34,594 nt of DNA from Sphingomonadales bacterium (GTDB lineage Bacteria > Pseudomonadota > Alphaproteobacteria > Sphingomonadales > Sphingomonadaceae). This document shows, one piece after another, positions 8,073 through 16,011 of this stretch. The notes beneath the pieces were generated by a model. That model made no database searches and was not told where the DNA came from. It saw only the letters and a list, made by a program, of their open reading frames with translations. Location: positions 1-34,594 of the forward strand of contig JAGWTB010000019.1 in NCBI GenBank assembly GCA_028869175.1, written 5' to 3'. A program made the translations under genes and the position numbers. Each line of letters begins with the position of its first letter. Within the stretch, counting starts at the first letter, position 1.

Positions 8073-10808
8073 ATGACTACGCGCATGTTGATCGATGCGC
8101 GCCACCCGGAAGAAACCCGGGTGGCGGTGCTCAAGGGCAACCGGATTGACGAGTTCGACTTTGAATCTGCCGAACACAAGCAGATCAAGGGCAACATCTA
8201 TCTCGCCAAGGTTACCCGGGTAGAGCCATCGCTGCAGGCTGCTTTCGTCGATTTCGGCGGTAACCGTCACGGTTTCCTCGCCTTCAGCGAAATCCATCCC
8301 GACTATTACCAGATCCCCAAGGAAGACCGCGAGCGTCTGCTGGCCGAAGAGGCTGCCCACGCCGAGGAAGAGGCCGCGCTGCGCGCCATCGCCGAAGGTG
8401 AGGAAGATTTCATCGGCGACGATGAACTCGGCGAGTCCCTGGCCGACGACATGGCCCATGGGCCGATGGACGATCACGGCGGGGTGACCGAGGTCGATAC
8501 CGACGAAAAGGACGATGTCGCCACGATCGAGGGCGGCCACGTCGAGGACGGCTTCGATCACGAAGGCGAAGAACGTGCCGAGGCCGAAGAGGGCGAAGAG
8601 CGTCCGCGCGGCCGTGGTCGCCGCCGCCAGGGTGGTCGCGGCCACGCCAAGGAAGCCGACGAACTGCGCGCCAAGCGCATGGCACTGCGCCGTCGCTACA
8701 AGATCCAGGACGTCATCCACCGGCGGCAGGTGCTGCTGGTCCAGGTCGTCAAGGAAGAACGCGGCAACAAGGGCGCGGCGCTGACCACCTACCTCAGCCT
8801 CGCGGGTCGTTACTGCGTGCTGATGCCCAATTCGAGCCATGGCGGCGGCATCAGCCGCAAGATCAGTTCGGCTGCCGACCGCAAGCGGCTGAAGGCGATC
8901 ATCGGCGAACTGCAACTGCCCAAGTCGATGGGCTGCATCGTCCGCACCGCCGGGCTTTCGCGCACCAAGACCGAGATCAAGCGCGATTTCGATTACCTCG
9001 CCCGCCTGTGGGACGAGATTCGCGAGAACACGCTCAAGTCCACCGCCCCGGCGCTGATCCATTCGGACAGCGATCTGGTGAAGCGCGCGATCCGTGACAT
9101 CTATAATCGCGACATCGAGGAAGTGATCGTCGAAGGTGACGACGGCTACCGCGCCGCGCGCGATTTCATGAAGCTGCTGATGCCCAGCCACGCCAAGCGC
9201 GTGCGGCACTATGCCGATCCGGTGCCGCTGTACCAGCGCTTCGGCGCAGAGGACCAGCTTACCGCGATGTACGATCCGGTCGTCCAGCTGAAGTCCGGCG
9301 GCTATATCGTCATCAACCCGACCGAAGCGCTGGTTTCGATCGACATCAACTCGGGCCGCTCCACCAAGGAGCACGGCATCGAGGCAACGGCGCTCAACAC
9401 CAACCTTGAAGCCGCGCGCGAAATCGCCCGGCAGCTGCGCCTGCGCGACATGGCCGGGCTTGTCGTGATCGACTTCATCGACATGGAGTACGGCTCCAAC
9501 GTCCGCAAGGTCGAGAAGGCGATGAAGGACGCGCTGAAGAACGACCGCGCCCGCATCCAGGTTGGCCGCATTTCCAGCTTCGGCCTGATGGAAATGAGCC
9601 GGCAGCGCCTGCGCACCGGCGTGCTTGAAGCGACCACCCGCACCTGCCCGCACTGCGATGGATCGGGCCTTGTCCGCACCGCCAGTTCGGCTGGCCTGTC
9701 GGCACTGCGCCTGATCGAGGACGAAGCGGCCAAGGGCAAGGGCGTGGTCATCTCGCTCTATGCCTCGACCGAGGCGACCATCTACCTGCTCAACGCCAAG
9801 CGCGGCGATCTCGGCGAGATCGAGGCGCGCTACGGTGTGCGGGTCGAGGTTCTGCCCGAAGGCGAAGACGAAGGCGCGAAGATGCGCGTCACCTCGTCCG
9901 GCCCGCGCAACGAATTCGTCCCCCGCTTCGAAGCGCTGACCTTCGAGGATGAAGACGACGACGATCTTCCCGAAGAGGATTTCGCCGACGAGGAGGCCGA
10001 AGACGAATCGCCCCGCCGTGAACGCGGCGGCGATGATAGCGATGCCGACGGACGCAAGCGCCGCCGCAAGCGCCGCCGGCGTGGCGGTCGTGACCGGGAT
10101 CGCGGCGACGAGCAGGGTTCGGACGAAAGCGGCGAAGCTGACGACGAGCGCGATGAAGACGGTGACGAAGGCTCCTCTGACGAGGCGCGCGAAGCGGGCG
10201 AAGGCTCTGCCGAAGCGGGCGACGATGGCGAAGCCCAGCGCAAGCGCCGCCGGCGCGGTCGTCGCCGGCGCGGTGGCCGTGGTCGCGGCGAAGGCGAGGC
10301 CGAATCCGGCGAGACGCTGAGCGACAGCGAAGCGGAAGCGGAAGCGGGCGAAGCGCCGGTCGAAGCTGAAGCTGCGGGTGAAGAAGCCCCGGCCGCCAAG
10401 CCGAAGCGCAGCCGTCGCAAGAAGGCTGACGTCGAGGCGGCAGAGGTCGTCGAAGCGGCTCCGGTGGCAGACGAACCGGCAGCGGAAGCCGAGCCGGCCG
10501 AAAAGCCGAAGCGCAGCCGCCGCAAGAAGGCTGAACCGGCTGCCGAAGTGGAAGCCGAGGCCGCTCCGGTCCAGGAAGCCGCGCCGGTGGCCGAAGCGGC
10601 ACCTGCCGAAAAGCCGAAGCGCAGCCGCCGCAAGAAGGCTGATGCCGCCCCCGCCGAAGCCGCAGCGGCACCCGCCGACGACGCGGTCGTTCCCAGCGAG
10701 GACTCCGCACCGGCTGGCGAACAGTCGGCGGAACAGGATGGCGAAGGCGGCAACAACCCCGACGGCTCACCGCGCCGCGGCTGGTGGCAGCGCACCTTCG
10801 GCGCCTGA
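8073..10808 (+). CDS. rne: Ribonuclease E
   Basis: RNase E is the endonuclease that starts mRNA decay, matures rRNA and scaffolds the degradosome. The 911 residues carry an S1 domain split by an insertion. The S1 start is at 36-80, then an acidic stretch (about 85-175) leads into a basic patch (about 178-207), and the S1 fold resumes at LLVQVVKEERGNKGAALTT. The catalytic DNase I-like domain has metal-binding Asp424 (SIDINSGR) and Asp467 (VVIDFID). The Zn-link cysteines are CPHC at 525-528. The region after about 620 is disordered, with Glu/Asp and Arg/Lys blocks and three copies of KPKRSRRKKA. The last residues are RRGWWQRTFGA, like the motif by which Caulobacter RNase E binds PNPase. The ribosome site GGAG lies 8 bases before the ATG. 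Confidence 0.96.
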   Translation: MTTRMLIDARHPEETRVAVLKGNRIDEFDFESAEHKQIKGNIYLAKVTRVEPSLQAAFVDFGGNRHGFLAFSEIHPDYYQIPKEDRERLLAEEAAHAEEEAALRAIAEGEEDFIGDDELGESLADDMAHGPMDDHGGVTEVDTDEKDDVATIEGGHVEDGFDHEGEERAEAEEGEERPRGRGRRRQGGRGHAKEADELRAKRMALRRRYKIQDVIHRRQVLLVQVVKEERGNKGAALTTYLSLAGRYCVLMPNSSHGGGISRKISSAADRKRLKAIIGELQLPKSMGCIVRTAGLSRTKTEIKRDFDYLARLWDEIRENTLKSTAPALIHSDSDLVKRAIRDIYNRDIEEVIVEGDDGYRAARDFMKLLMPSHAKRVRHYADPVPLYQRFGAEDQLTAMYDPVVQLKSGGYIVINPTEALVSIDINSGRSTKEHGIEATALNTNLEAAREIARQLRLRDMAGLVVIDFIDMEYGSNVRKVEKAMKDALKNDRARIQVGRISSFGLMEMSRQRLRTGVLEATTRTCPHCDGSGLVRTASSAGLSALRLIEDEAAKGKGVVISLYASTEATIYLLNAKRGDLGEIEARYGVRVEVLPEGEDEGAKMRVTSSGPRNEFVPRFEALTFEDEDDDDLPEEDFADEEAEDESPRRERGGDDSDADGRKRRRKRRRRGGRDRDRGDEQGSDESGEADDERDEDGDEGSSDEAREAGEGSAEAGDDGEAQRKRRRRGRRRRGGRGRGEGEAESGETLSDSEAEAEAGEAPVEAEAAGEEAPAAKPKRSRRKKADVEAAEVVEAAPVADEPAAEAEPAEKPKRSRRKKAEPAAEVEAEAAPVQEAAPVAEAAPAEKPKRSRRKKADAAPAEAAAAPADDAVVPSEDSAPAGEQSAEQDGEGGNNPDGSPRRGWWQRTFGA
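10398..10640 (+). repeat. Three in-frame copies of a basic decapeptide repeat in rne
   Basis: Nearly identical 30-base units encode KPKRSRRKKA at 10398-10427, 10503-10532 and 10611-10640 (residues 776-785, 811-820 and 847-856). They are separated by Ala/Glu/Pro linkers of similar length. Basic repeats of this kind in RNase E tails usually bind RNA or help form degradosome foci; that role here is inferred. Confidence 0.85.
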
Positions 10809-10833
10809 CCCGCAGGTTCGATGGTTCAAACAA

Positions 10834-10865
10834 TCGGCCCCCGTTGCTCAGGCAGCGGGGGCCGA
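10834..10865. terminator. Bidirectional intrinsic terminator
   Basis: A 14-bp stem (TCGGCCCCCGTTGC paired with GCAGCGGGGGCCGA, one G-T pair) closes a 4-base loop. It lies between the convergent rne (stop 10808) and the lipoprotein hydrolase (stop 10873). On the minus strand it is followed by TTGTTTG; on the plus strand by ATTGCATT. It should stop transcription from both sides. Confidence 0.8.
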
Positions 10866-10872
10866 ATTGCAT

Positions 10873-11973
10873 TCAGCGCATCAATGTGCAGCCTGCCGGG
10901 CGTTCGGGCAGCACCTTGCCCGCCCACAGCACGCAGGCCGCGCGCGGGATGTCGGCAAGATAGCGCGTCAATTCGTGCGACTTCTGTTCGAAGCGCAGCG
11001 GCTGGAACCGCTCGGCACCGGCAGCGCCCGCCTTGTCCTCCACGGCCCTGACAAAGGCCTCGTTGCCGCCCAGCCGCGTATCACCGCCGAGCGTATCGGG
11101 CAGGTTCACGCCATAGCGCCGCTTGGTGATCACCGGATCGTTGGGGTCCCAGGCGATGACGAAGCGGCTGACCCGCGCGAGCAGTGTCGCGGGAAACTCG
11201 CCCGTGCTGTCTTCCAGTTGCCCTGCCCCCAGCGCTGGCGCGAATGCGGTCAGGCGCAGGTCGCCCAGTTGACTGGCGGGAGTGGCGGGCACCGGCCTGC
11301 CGTCGCAGACGATGGAGTCACGGCCGGGCGGCGGATCGGCCACGGTCGACAGCGCTACCTGCGAGCCTAGGCTGTGCGCCACCAGCGTAACCTCGGTACC
11401 GGCTGGAAGTCGCACAAGCAGATCGCGCAGGCCGCAGGCGCCAGCCCGTTCCGCATTGCCCCGCGCCCGCGGGAACAGCGCGACCGGATAGGCAACCTTG
11501 CCGCCAGCCCGGTGCAGCGCGTCCCAATAGACTTCGACATAGCGCGTATCGGCAGGCGCACCCTGCGCGGCAAGCCACTGGCGCACCCCGGCATATTTGC
11601 TGCGGAACGAACCATAGCTGTTGTTGAACCCGTTGATCAGCACGACCACCCTGCCGCCGCCCTTCCCCAGCCGCGCCGCCGCCGCATCAAGGATCGCCGC
11701 GCGGTCATAGGGCGCACCGGAAGCCTCCAGCCGGCGCGCCAGGCGGAAGGATCGGCTCTTGTCGAGATCGCCCGGGATCACCGCTTCGGCTGCGGCAGCG
11801 GCGTCGTGCGCCAGCGGCCAGGGATCGCCGCGTTCGTCAAACACCAGCCGCAGCACGCCGTCATCGGGCAGGTCCGCATAGTCCGGCGGCGGCAGCGAAT
11901 GAAATCCGGTGCAACCGGCCAGCGGCAGGACAAGGCTTAGGGACGAGACGAGCAGACAGCGACCGAGGTTCAT
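10873..11973 (-). CDS. Alpha/beta-hydrolase lipoprotein
   Basis: The 366-residue protein has a lipoprotein signal with lipobox LAGC (Cys21), so it should be anchored in the envelope. The alpha/beta-hydrolase core starts near residue 108 with VVVLINGFNNSYGSF, an oxyanion-type loop. The nucleophile elbow AHSLGSQ has Ser201. A candidate acid is in WDPNDPV, and a later His in KSHELTRYL could complete the triad. It resembles DUF900-type lipase-like hydrolases. The substrate is unknown; esterase, lipase or thioesterase activity are all possible. The start overlaps the stop of the upstream methyltransferase by 4 bp (ATGA), suggesting translational coupling. Confidence 0.8.
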   Translation of the reverse strand: MNLGRCLLVSSLSLVLPLAGCTGFHSLPPPDYADLPDDGVLRLVFDERGDPWPLAHDAAAAAEAVIPGDLDKSRSFRLARRLEASGAPYDRAAILDAAAARLGKGGGRVVVLINGFNNSYGSFRSKYAGVRQWLAAQGAPADTRYVEVYWDALHRAGGKVAYPVALFPRARGNAERAGACGLRDLLVRLPAGTEVTLVAHSLGSQVALSTVADPPPGRDSIVCDGRPVPATPASQLGDLRLTAFAPALGAGQLEDSTGEFPATLLARVSRFVIAWDPNDPVITKRRYGVNLPDTLGGDTRLGGNEAFVRAVEDKAGAAGAERFQPLRFEQKSHELTRYLADIPRAACVLWAGKVLPERPAGCTLMR

Positions 11974-12605
11974 TCCCCCGCCTTAACCGCAGTCCCCCAT
12001 TCCATCCACCCCGCCCAGCGCGGTCCCGGCCGCATATATTGCCGGGCGATCGGACTGGTGACGAAGCCCGCCTCACCGATGGCCGCAGTGACCGGGCGGG
12101 TCAGGTGGCAATTGCCCATGATCCGCTTCCACACGGGTTCGATCCGCTCCTGCCAGCGCAGCACTTCGGGATCGGGGGCGCGGCCATGCTCGGCATAGAG
12201 GAACACGCCGCCCGGCTTGAGCACTCGCCGCAGTTCCGACAGCACGCGGGCGGGATCGTTCACCGAGCACAGGGTGAACGTGCAGACCACCGTGTCAAAG
12301 CTGGCGTCGGCAAAGGGCACCTCTTCCCCGAAGCCCTGCCGGATATCCGCCTGCCACCCCTTCGCCGCCGCTTCCGCCCGGGCATAGTCGAGCAGCTTGC
12401 CCGAAGGATCGAGCCCGGCCAAGCCACTGACCAGCGCCGGATCGTAGAGCCCCTGGTTGAGCCCGCCACCGCAGCCCAGTTCAAACACCCGTCCGCGCGC
12501 CTGCGGCACGACCTGGCGGCGCAGGTCCATGATGTGTTCGCTGCCGCACCCCAGGCGCACGAGGCGCGGCACGGCATGTTCGTCCCACCACTCGCCCAGT
12601 CCCAT
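11970..12605 (-). CDS. Class I SAM-dependent methyltransferase (Methyltransf_11)
   Basis: From the ATG at 12605 the protein has 211 residues; the ribosome site GGGGAG lies just upstream. Motif I is FELGCGGG (41-48), followed by an acidic ribose contact in GLDPSGKLLDYAR. Motif II/III regions read FDTVVCTFTLCSVND and LRRVLKPGGVFLYAEHG. The fold is that of small-molecule or lipid methyltransferases (UbiE/Methyltransf_11). The substrate cannot be told. It is coupled to the lipoprotein hydrolase by a 4-bp overlap and diverges from the carotenoid oxygenase gene across a shared operator-like dyad. An upstream in-frame extension would run into that dyad and is unlikely. Confidence 0.85.
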   Translation of the reverse strand: MGLGEWWDEHAVPRLVRLGCGSEHIMDLRRQVVPQARGRVFELGCGGGLNQGLYDPALVSGLAGLDPSGKLLDYARAEAAAKGWQADIRQGFGEEVPFADASFDTVVCTFTLCSVNDPARVLSELRRVLKPGGVFLYAEHGRAPDPEVLRWQERIEPVWKRIMGNCHLTRPVTAAIGEAGFVTSPIARQYMRPGPRWAGWMEWGTAVKAGE

Positions 12606-12665
12606 CGCCCGCTCCCCTTGGTTGTCACGGCAGAGTTGAAGCCGGGGCTTGATCCAAGTCAATGC

Positions 12666-12671
12666 AGTATA
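12666..12671 (-). promoter_or_regulatory. Candidate -10 box for the methyltransferase operon
   Basis: The minus strand reads TATACT here, one base from TATAAT, about 60 bases upstream of the methyltransferase ATG. A weak -35 (TTATTA, 18 bases upstream) would lie inside the 33-bp dyad, so a repressor on the dyad could block this promoter. Confidence 0.35.
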
Positions 12672-12681
12672 GGCCGTCCGC

Positions 12682-12714
12682 GCTATTTTTAATAACAATT
12701 GTTATAAATATAGC
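12682..12714. promoter_or_regulatory. 33-bp dyad operator between divergent genes
   Basis: A perfect 14-bp palindrome, ATAACAATTGTTAT (12692-12705), sits inside a longer dyad whose outer arms are GCTAT and ATAGC. Over the full arms 15 of 17 positions agree, with one mismatch and one gap. The AT-rich stretch stands out from its GC-rich surroundings. It ends 9 bases before the oxygenase ATG, between the promoter region and the ribosome site. AACAATTGTT-type palindromes are typical of MarR/SlyA or TetR operators; the regulator is not known. Confidence 0.75.
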
Positions 12715-12723
12715 GAGGCAGGC

Positions 12724-14181
12724 ATGGCCCATTTTCCCCAGCACCCCGGCTTCACCAGCGTGCTCAGGCTGGTTCGGCTTGAGGGCGACATTCGCGATCT
12801 GGAGATCGAGGGCGAGGTTCCCGCCGATCTCGACGGGGCATTCTACCGTGTCCACCCCGATCCGCAGTTTCCGCCCAGGTTCGCCGACGACCAGTTCTTC
12901 AATGGCGATGGCATGGTTTCGATGTTCCGCTTCAAGGACGGCAAGGTCGATTTCCGCCAACGCTATGCCCAGACCGACAAGTGGAAGGTGGAACGGGCTG
13001 CCGGCAAGGCGCTGTTCGGTGCCTACCGCAATCCGCTGACCGACGATGACAGCGTCAAGGGCATGGCGCGCGGTACGGCCAACACCAATGTCCTGGTCCA
13101 CGCCGGCAAGCTGTTCGCGATGAAGGAGGACAGCCCCTGCCTGATCATGGACGCCAATACGCTGGAGACCGAAGGCTACACCGATTTCGACGGCGAACTG
13201 CCGATCAGCGCCTTTACCGCCCACCCCAAGATCGATCCCGGCACGGGCAACTTCTGCGGCTTCGGCTATTCGCTCGCCGGGCCGCTTACCCGCGAATGCT
13301 GCTATTTCGAGATCGACCCCACGGGCAAGGTGGTACGCAAGGCGGAGTTCCTCGCGCCGTATTACACCATGCTCCACGATTTCTGCATCGCCGGGGACTA
13401 TGCGGTATTCAATGTCTCTCCCTGGTCATCGGACATGAGCGTACTCGAACAGAACCGGCCGCATTTCTATTACGACCGCGAACTGCCGTTCTACCTCGGG
13501 GTGATGCGCCGCGACGGCGATGGCAGCGACATGCGCTGGTTCAGGCAGGACCCCAGCATCTGCGGCTGCCATGTGATGAACGCCTTTCAGGATGGCACGA
13601 AAATCCTTTTCGACGTGCCGGTATCGCAGACCGGCAGCCTGCCCTTCTTCCCGGAAAAGGACGGCCGCCCATTCGATCCGGTGGCAGCAACGACCTACCT
13701 CAGCCGCATCACTGTCGATCTCGCGGCCAATACCGACACCATCCAGTCGATCGAACGAATCGGCCAGGCACCGGGTGAATTCCCGCGCATCGATGACCGG
13801 CAATGCGGCCAGCCCTACCGCCACGGCTGGACGATCACCTATGATTTCGACAAGCCCTATAGCGGGCCGGCAGGGCCTTTCGTCGGCGTGATCAATTCGC
13901 TCACCCACTACGATCATCAGACCGGCAAGGAGCAAAGCTGGTGGTGCGGCCCGGACAGCGCGATGCAGGAGCCGGCCTTCGTGCCGCGCGGCAAGGGCTC
14001 GGCAGAAGGTGACGGCTGGCTGCTGGCGCTGGTCGATAATCACCTGACCAACTATTCGGACCTCTGCCTGTTCGACGCGCTGAATGTCGCCAGCGGGCCG
14101 GTTGCCCGGATCAAGTTGCCGGTTCGCTTGCGTCAGGGCCTGCACGGCAACTGGGTGAGCGCGGCAAAATTAGCTGCTTGA
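12724..14181 (+). CDS. Lignostilbene-type carotenoid cleavage oxygenase
   Basis: This 485-residue protein belongs to the non-heme iron carotenoid oxygenase family (RPE65 fold). The four iron-binding histidines are visible: His167 (FTAHPKIDP), His218 (MLHDF), His283 (CGCHVMNAF) and His474 (GLHGNWVS). Phe59, Tyr101 and Lys134 fall at the positions that, as I recall them, bind the phenolic stilbene in the Novosphingobium enzyme NOV1. This suggests cleavage of the central double bond of hydroxylated stilbenes such as lignostilbene or resveratrol to aromatic aldehydes, rather than of carotenoids. No signal peptide is present. The ribosome site is GAGG about 6 bases before the ATG, right after a 33-bp dyad. 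The gene is preceded by a divergent methyltransferase. Confidence 0.9.
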   Translation: MAHFPQHPGFTSVLRLVRLEGDIRDLEIEGEVPADLDGAFYRVHPDPQFPPRFADDQFFNGDGMVSMFRFKDGKVDFRQRYAQTDKWKVERAAGKALFGAYRNPLTDDDSVKGMARGTANTNVLVHAGKLFAMKEDSPCLIMDANTLETEGYTDFDGELPISAFTAHPKIDPGTGNFCGFGYSLAGPLTRECCYFEIDPTGKVVRKAEFLAPYYTMLHDFCIAGDYAVFNVSPWSSDMSVLEQNRPHFYYDRELPFYLGVMRRDGDGSDMRWFRQDPSICGCHVMNAFQDGTKILFDVPVSQTGSLPFFPEKDGRPFDPVAATTYLSRITVDLAANTDTIQSIERIGQAPGEFPRIDDRQCGQPYRHGWTITYDFDKPYSGPAGPFVGVINSLTHYDHQTGKEQSWWCGPDSAMQEPAFVPRGKGSAEGDGWLLALVDNHLTNYSDLCLFDALNVASGPVARIKLPVRLRQGLHGNWVSAAKLAA

Positions 14182-14229
14182 ATCGATTGCCTTGATCGGC
14201 CCATCCTGCCAGAACGCCCGCAAGTTCAT

Positions 14230-14260
14230 GGCTGCATCATCCTGGCCCGACGGTGCAGCC
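14230..14260. other. Short inverted repeat upstream of the LuxR-type gene
   Basis: GGCTGCA (14230-14236) and TGCAGCC (14254-14260) form a 7-bp stem with a 17-base loop. It lies between the oxygenase stop and the ATG at 14286. There is no T-run, so it is more likely a regulator site or chance than a terminator. Confidence 0.3.
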
Positions 14261-14285
14261 AACAGGCAAGGTTTGGTTGGCAAAG

Positions 14286-14816
14286 ATGAGAGATCCGCTT
14301 CCCGGACTGAAGCTGAGCGATCTTACCGACAAGCAGCGTGAAGTGCTTTCGCTGATCGCCGACAATCGCACCAGCAAGGAAATTTCCGGCTACCTCGGCA
14401 TCACGGAATCGGCGGTCAACCAGCGCATCGAAGCCATCCGTGCGCGCCTGGGCGGGGTGCCCCGCGCCCAGCTCGCCCGGCTCTATCGCCAGCTCGTTCA
14501 GCAGGAAACCGCGGATTTCGGCATCGATCCGACCTGTAAGACACTTACAGCCGACATTATCCAGCTTACGGAAACCTCCTTAGCGCCGGATAGCGGCGGC
14601 GGGAGTCAAGGGGGGCATCCTTCTCCGGATGACGGAGACTCGCCGGTTATAGAACCGGCAGGACAACAGGGCGCTCCCCGGGTGGTTCCCGCCGTGTTCG
14701 ATGGCGAACATGGCACGTTGAACCGGATCGTGGCCATGGTGGTCATAGCGGTAGGGTTGCTGGTGTTGCTGCTGGTTGGTCTTGGGGTCGCCCAGGCACT
14801 CAACCGGGTGGTATAG
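14286..14816 (+). CDS. LuxR-type HTH protein with C-terminal membrane anchor
   Basis: The 176-residue protein opens directly with a LuxR/GerE-type DNA-binding domain: LTDKQREVLSLIADNRTSKEISGYLGI, then the recognition helix region TESAVNQRIEAIRARLG (about 13-68). A low-complexity Gly/Ser/Pro/Asp linker follows (about 95-140), then a single strong transmembrane helix (about 148-170). The DNA-binding end should be cytoplasmic and tethered to the inner membrane. No receiver or ligand domain is present, so input may come through the membrane partner encoded next. The ATG at 14286 is preferred to a GTG at 14253, which lies in a small dyad. Confidence 0.8.
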   Translation: MRDPLPGLKLSDLTDKQREVLSLIADNRTSKEISGYLGITESAVNQRIEAIRARLGGVPRAQLARLYRQLVQQETADFGIDPTCKTLTADIIQLTETSLAPDSGGGSQGGHPSPDDGDSPVIEPAGQQGAPRVVPAVFDGEHGTLNRIVAMVVIAVGLLVLLLVGLGVAQALNRVV

Positions 14817-14874
14817 CCGCCCTGCCGAAAGCTGGCACCCCTGGTGGTGACAGTGGTTTCGTTGGGGGTACCGG

Positions 14875-15423
14875 GTGGGCTGGATCGTCTGGCAGTATCA
14901 GGATGAAGCGGCGGCAGTGATGCTGCTGCTGGCTTTCGTCCTGGCCATGCTGCGCGGCGCTGCAGCCGAACGGGCAATGGCCTTGGCGCTGTTTTGCCAA
15001 CTGCCGCTGTTCATCCTTGACCAACTGCTGACCGGCGGGCGCGATCCCTACACCTCATACCGCCAGCTCGAACCTGACCTCTTCGCGATCGACCTTGTGT
15101 TGCTCGCACTCTACCTAGCGGTCGCGCTTCGGGCCAACCGGGTCTACCCGCTCTGGATTGCCGGAGCGCAACTGATCGCGGTGCTGGCGCATGTGGTGAA
15201 GATCGTCTCCGGCGATCTCGTTCCCCGTGCCTATGCCTCCCTCGTCATGGTCCCCACCCACTTCCAGATCGTGATGTTGATTGCCGGGACGATCGCTCAT
15301 CTGCGCCGTGAAGCGCAATACGGCGATTACCCTTCCTGGCGTCAGCAGGCACTGCCGGCGGGAACCGGCAAGCCATCGGAACATGACATGCCGGCTGCTT
15401 CACATGCCGGCGCCAGAGTTTGA
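14875..15423 (+). CDS. Five-helix integral membrane protein of unknown function
   Basis: The 182-residue protein starts at a GTG after a G-rich ribosome site. Hydrophobic segments at about 12-30, 33-52, 67-87, 89-113 and 118-143 predict five membrane helices and a soluble C-terminal tail rich in Ala, Pro and Ser. Possible functional residues are His106 and His129 in or near helices 4 and 5. I do not recognise a named family. It lies between a membrane-anchored LuxR-type HTH gene (58 bp upstream) and a winged-helix regulator (12 bp downstream), so a sensing role is a reasonable guess but not shown by sequence. Confidence 0.72.
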   Translation: MGWIVWQYQDEAAAVMLLLAFVLAMLRGAAAERAMALALFCQLPLFILDQLLTGGRDPYTSYRQLEPDLFAIDLVLLALYLAVALRANRVYPLWIAGAQLIAVLAHVVKIVSGDLVPRAYASLVMVPTHFQIVMLIAGTIAHLRREAQYGDYPSWRQQALPAGTGKPSEHDMPAASHAGARV

Positions 15424-15435
15424 GAGGGCGGGGCA

Positions 15436-16011
15436 ATGGCCACCAGGGCGAATTCAAGCAGTGCGCAAACGCAGCAGCGCGTGCGTGATCTGAAGATGCG
15501 CGGCATGAAGCTGATTGAACAGGCCGACCAGATGCTGGCGCTTGCCGAACGGCAGGAAGACGACGCGAACAGCGGTTTGATCGATGCGGCCTTCCTGTTC
15601 GAGAAGGGTGATGACGGCTGGCTGACGATGGCGGAGGCTTGCTACGTCAGCCGCCGGCGGCGTGAACGCTTCTTCCCTTCGACCATGTTTGGCGAACCCG
15701 CGTGGGACATCCTGCTGGACCTCTACATGCAGGGCCGCAAGCGTGTGCCGGTGTCGATCAGCAGCGCCTGCCTCGCCGGCGGCACCGCCCCGACCACTGG
15801 CCTGCGCTGGTTGAGCGTGCTCGAGGACAACGGGCTGGTCGAACGCGAACGCAATACCAGCGACGGACGGATGAGCTGGATCCGGCTTACGCCCAAGGGG
15901 CTGGACCACATGCAGGCCTATCTGGCTGACATCCTCGCCCAGACCGATGACTGGCGGCGCGGCGTGCCCTCCGATGTCGCCGAGGAACGGCTACTCGCCC
16001 GGGCTGGCTGA
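15436..16011 (+). CDS. MarR-like winged-helix regulator
   Basis: The 191-residue protein has an N-terminal helical stretch (about 10-45) and a conserved RRRRERFFPSTMFGEPAWDILLDLY segment in its centre. A winged helix follows (about 88-160): VSISSACLAGGTAPTTGLRWLSVLEDNGLVERERN, then the wing SDGRMSWIRLTPKG. This is the layout of small MarR-related regulators common in sphingomonads. It would bind DNA, probably as a dimer. A purine-rich ribosome site (GAGAGGGCGGGG) precedes the ATG. Its 3' end overlaps the convergent GST gene by 21 bp. It is a candidate, among others, for the protein that binds the dyad at 12682-12714. Confidence 0.82.
   Translation: MATRANSSSAQTQQRVRDLKMRGMKLIEQADQMLALAERQEDDANSGLIDAAFLFEKGDDGWLTMAEACYVSRRRRERFFPSTMFGEPAWDILLDLYMQGRKRVPVSISSACLAGGTAPTTGLRWLSVLEDNGLVERERNTSDGRMSWIRLTPKGLDHMQAYLADILAQTDDWRRGVPSDVAEERLLARAG

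Noticed and set aside
7803..9653. 616-codon minus-strand frame over the rne start
   Set aside because: Antisense to conserved S1 and catalytic domains of RNase E; no ribosome site or family match.
14642..14659. GCCGGTT/AACCGGC hairpin as a possible terminator or attenuator
   Set aside because: It lies inside the linker-coding part of the LuxR-type gene and has no T-run.
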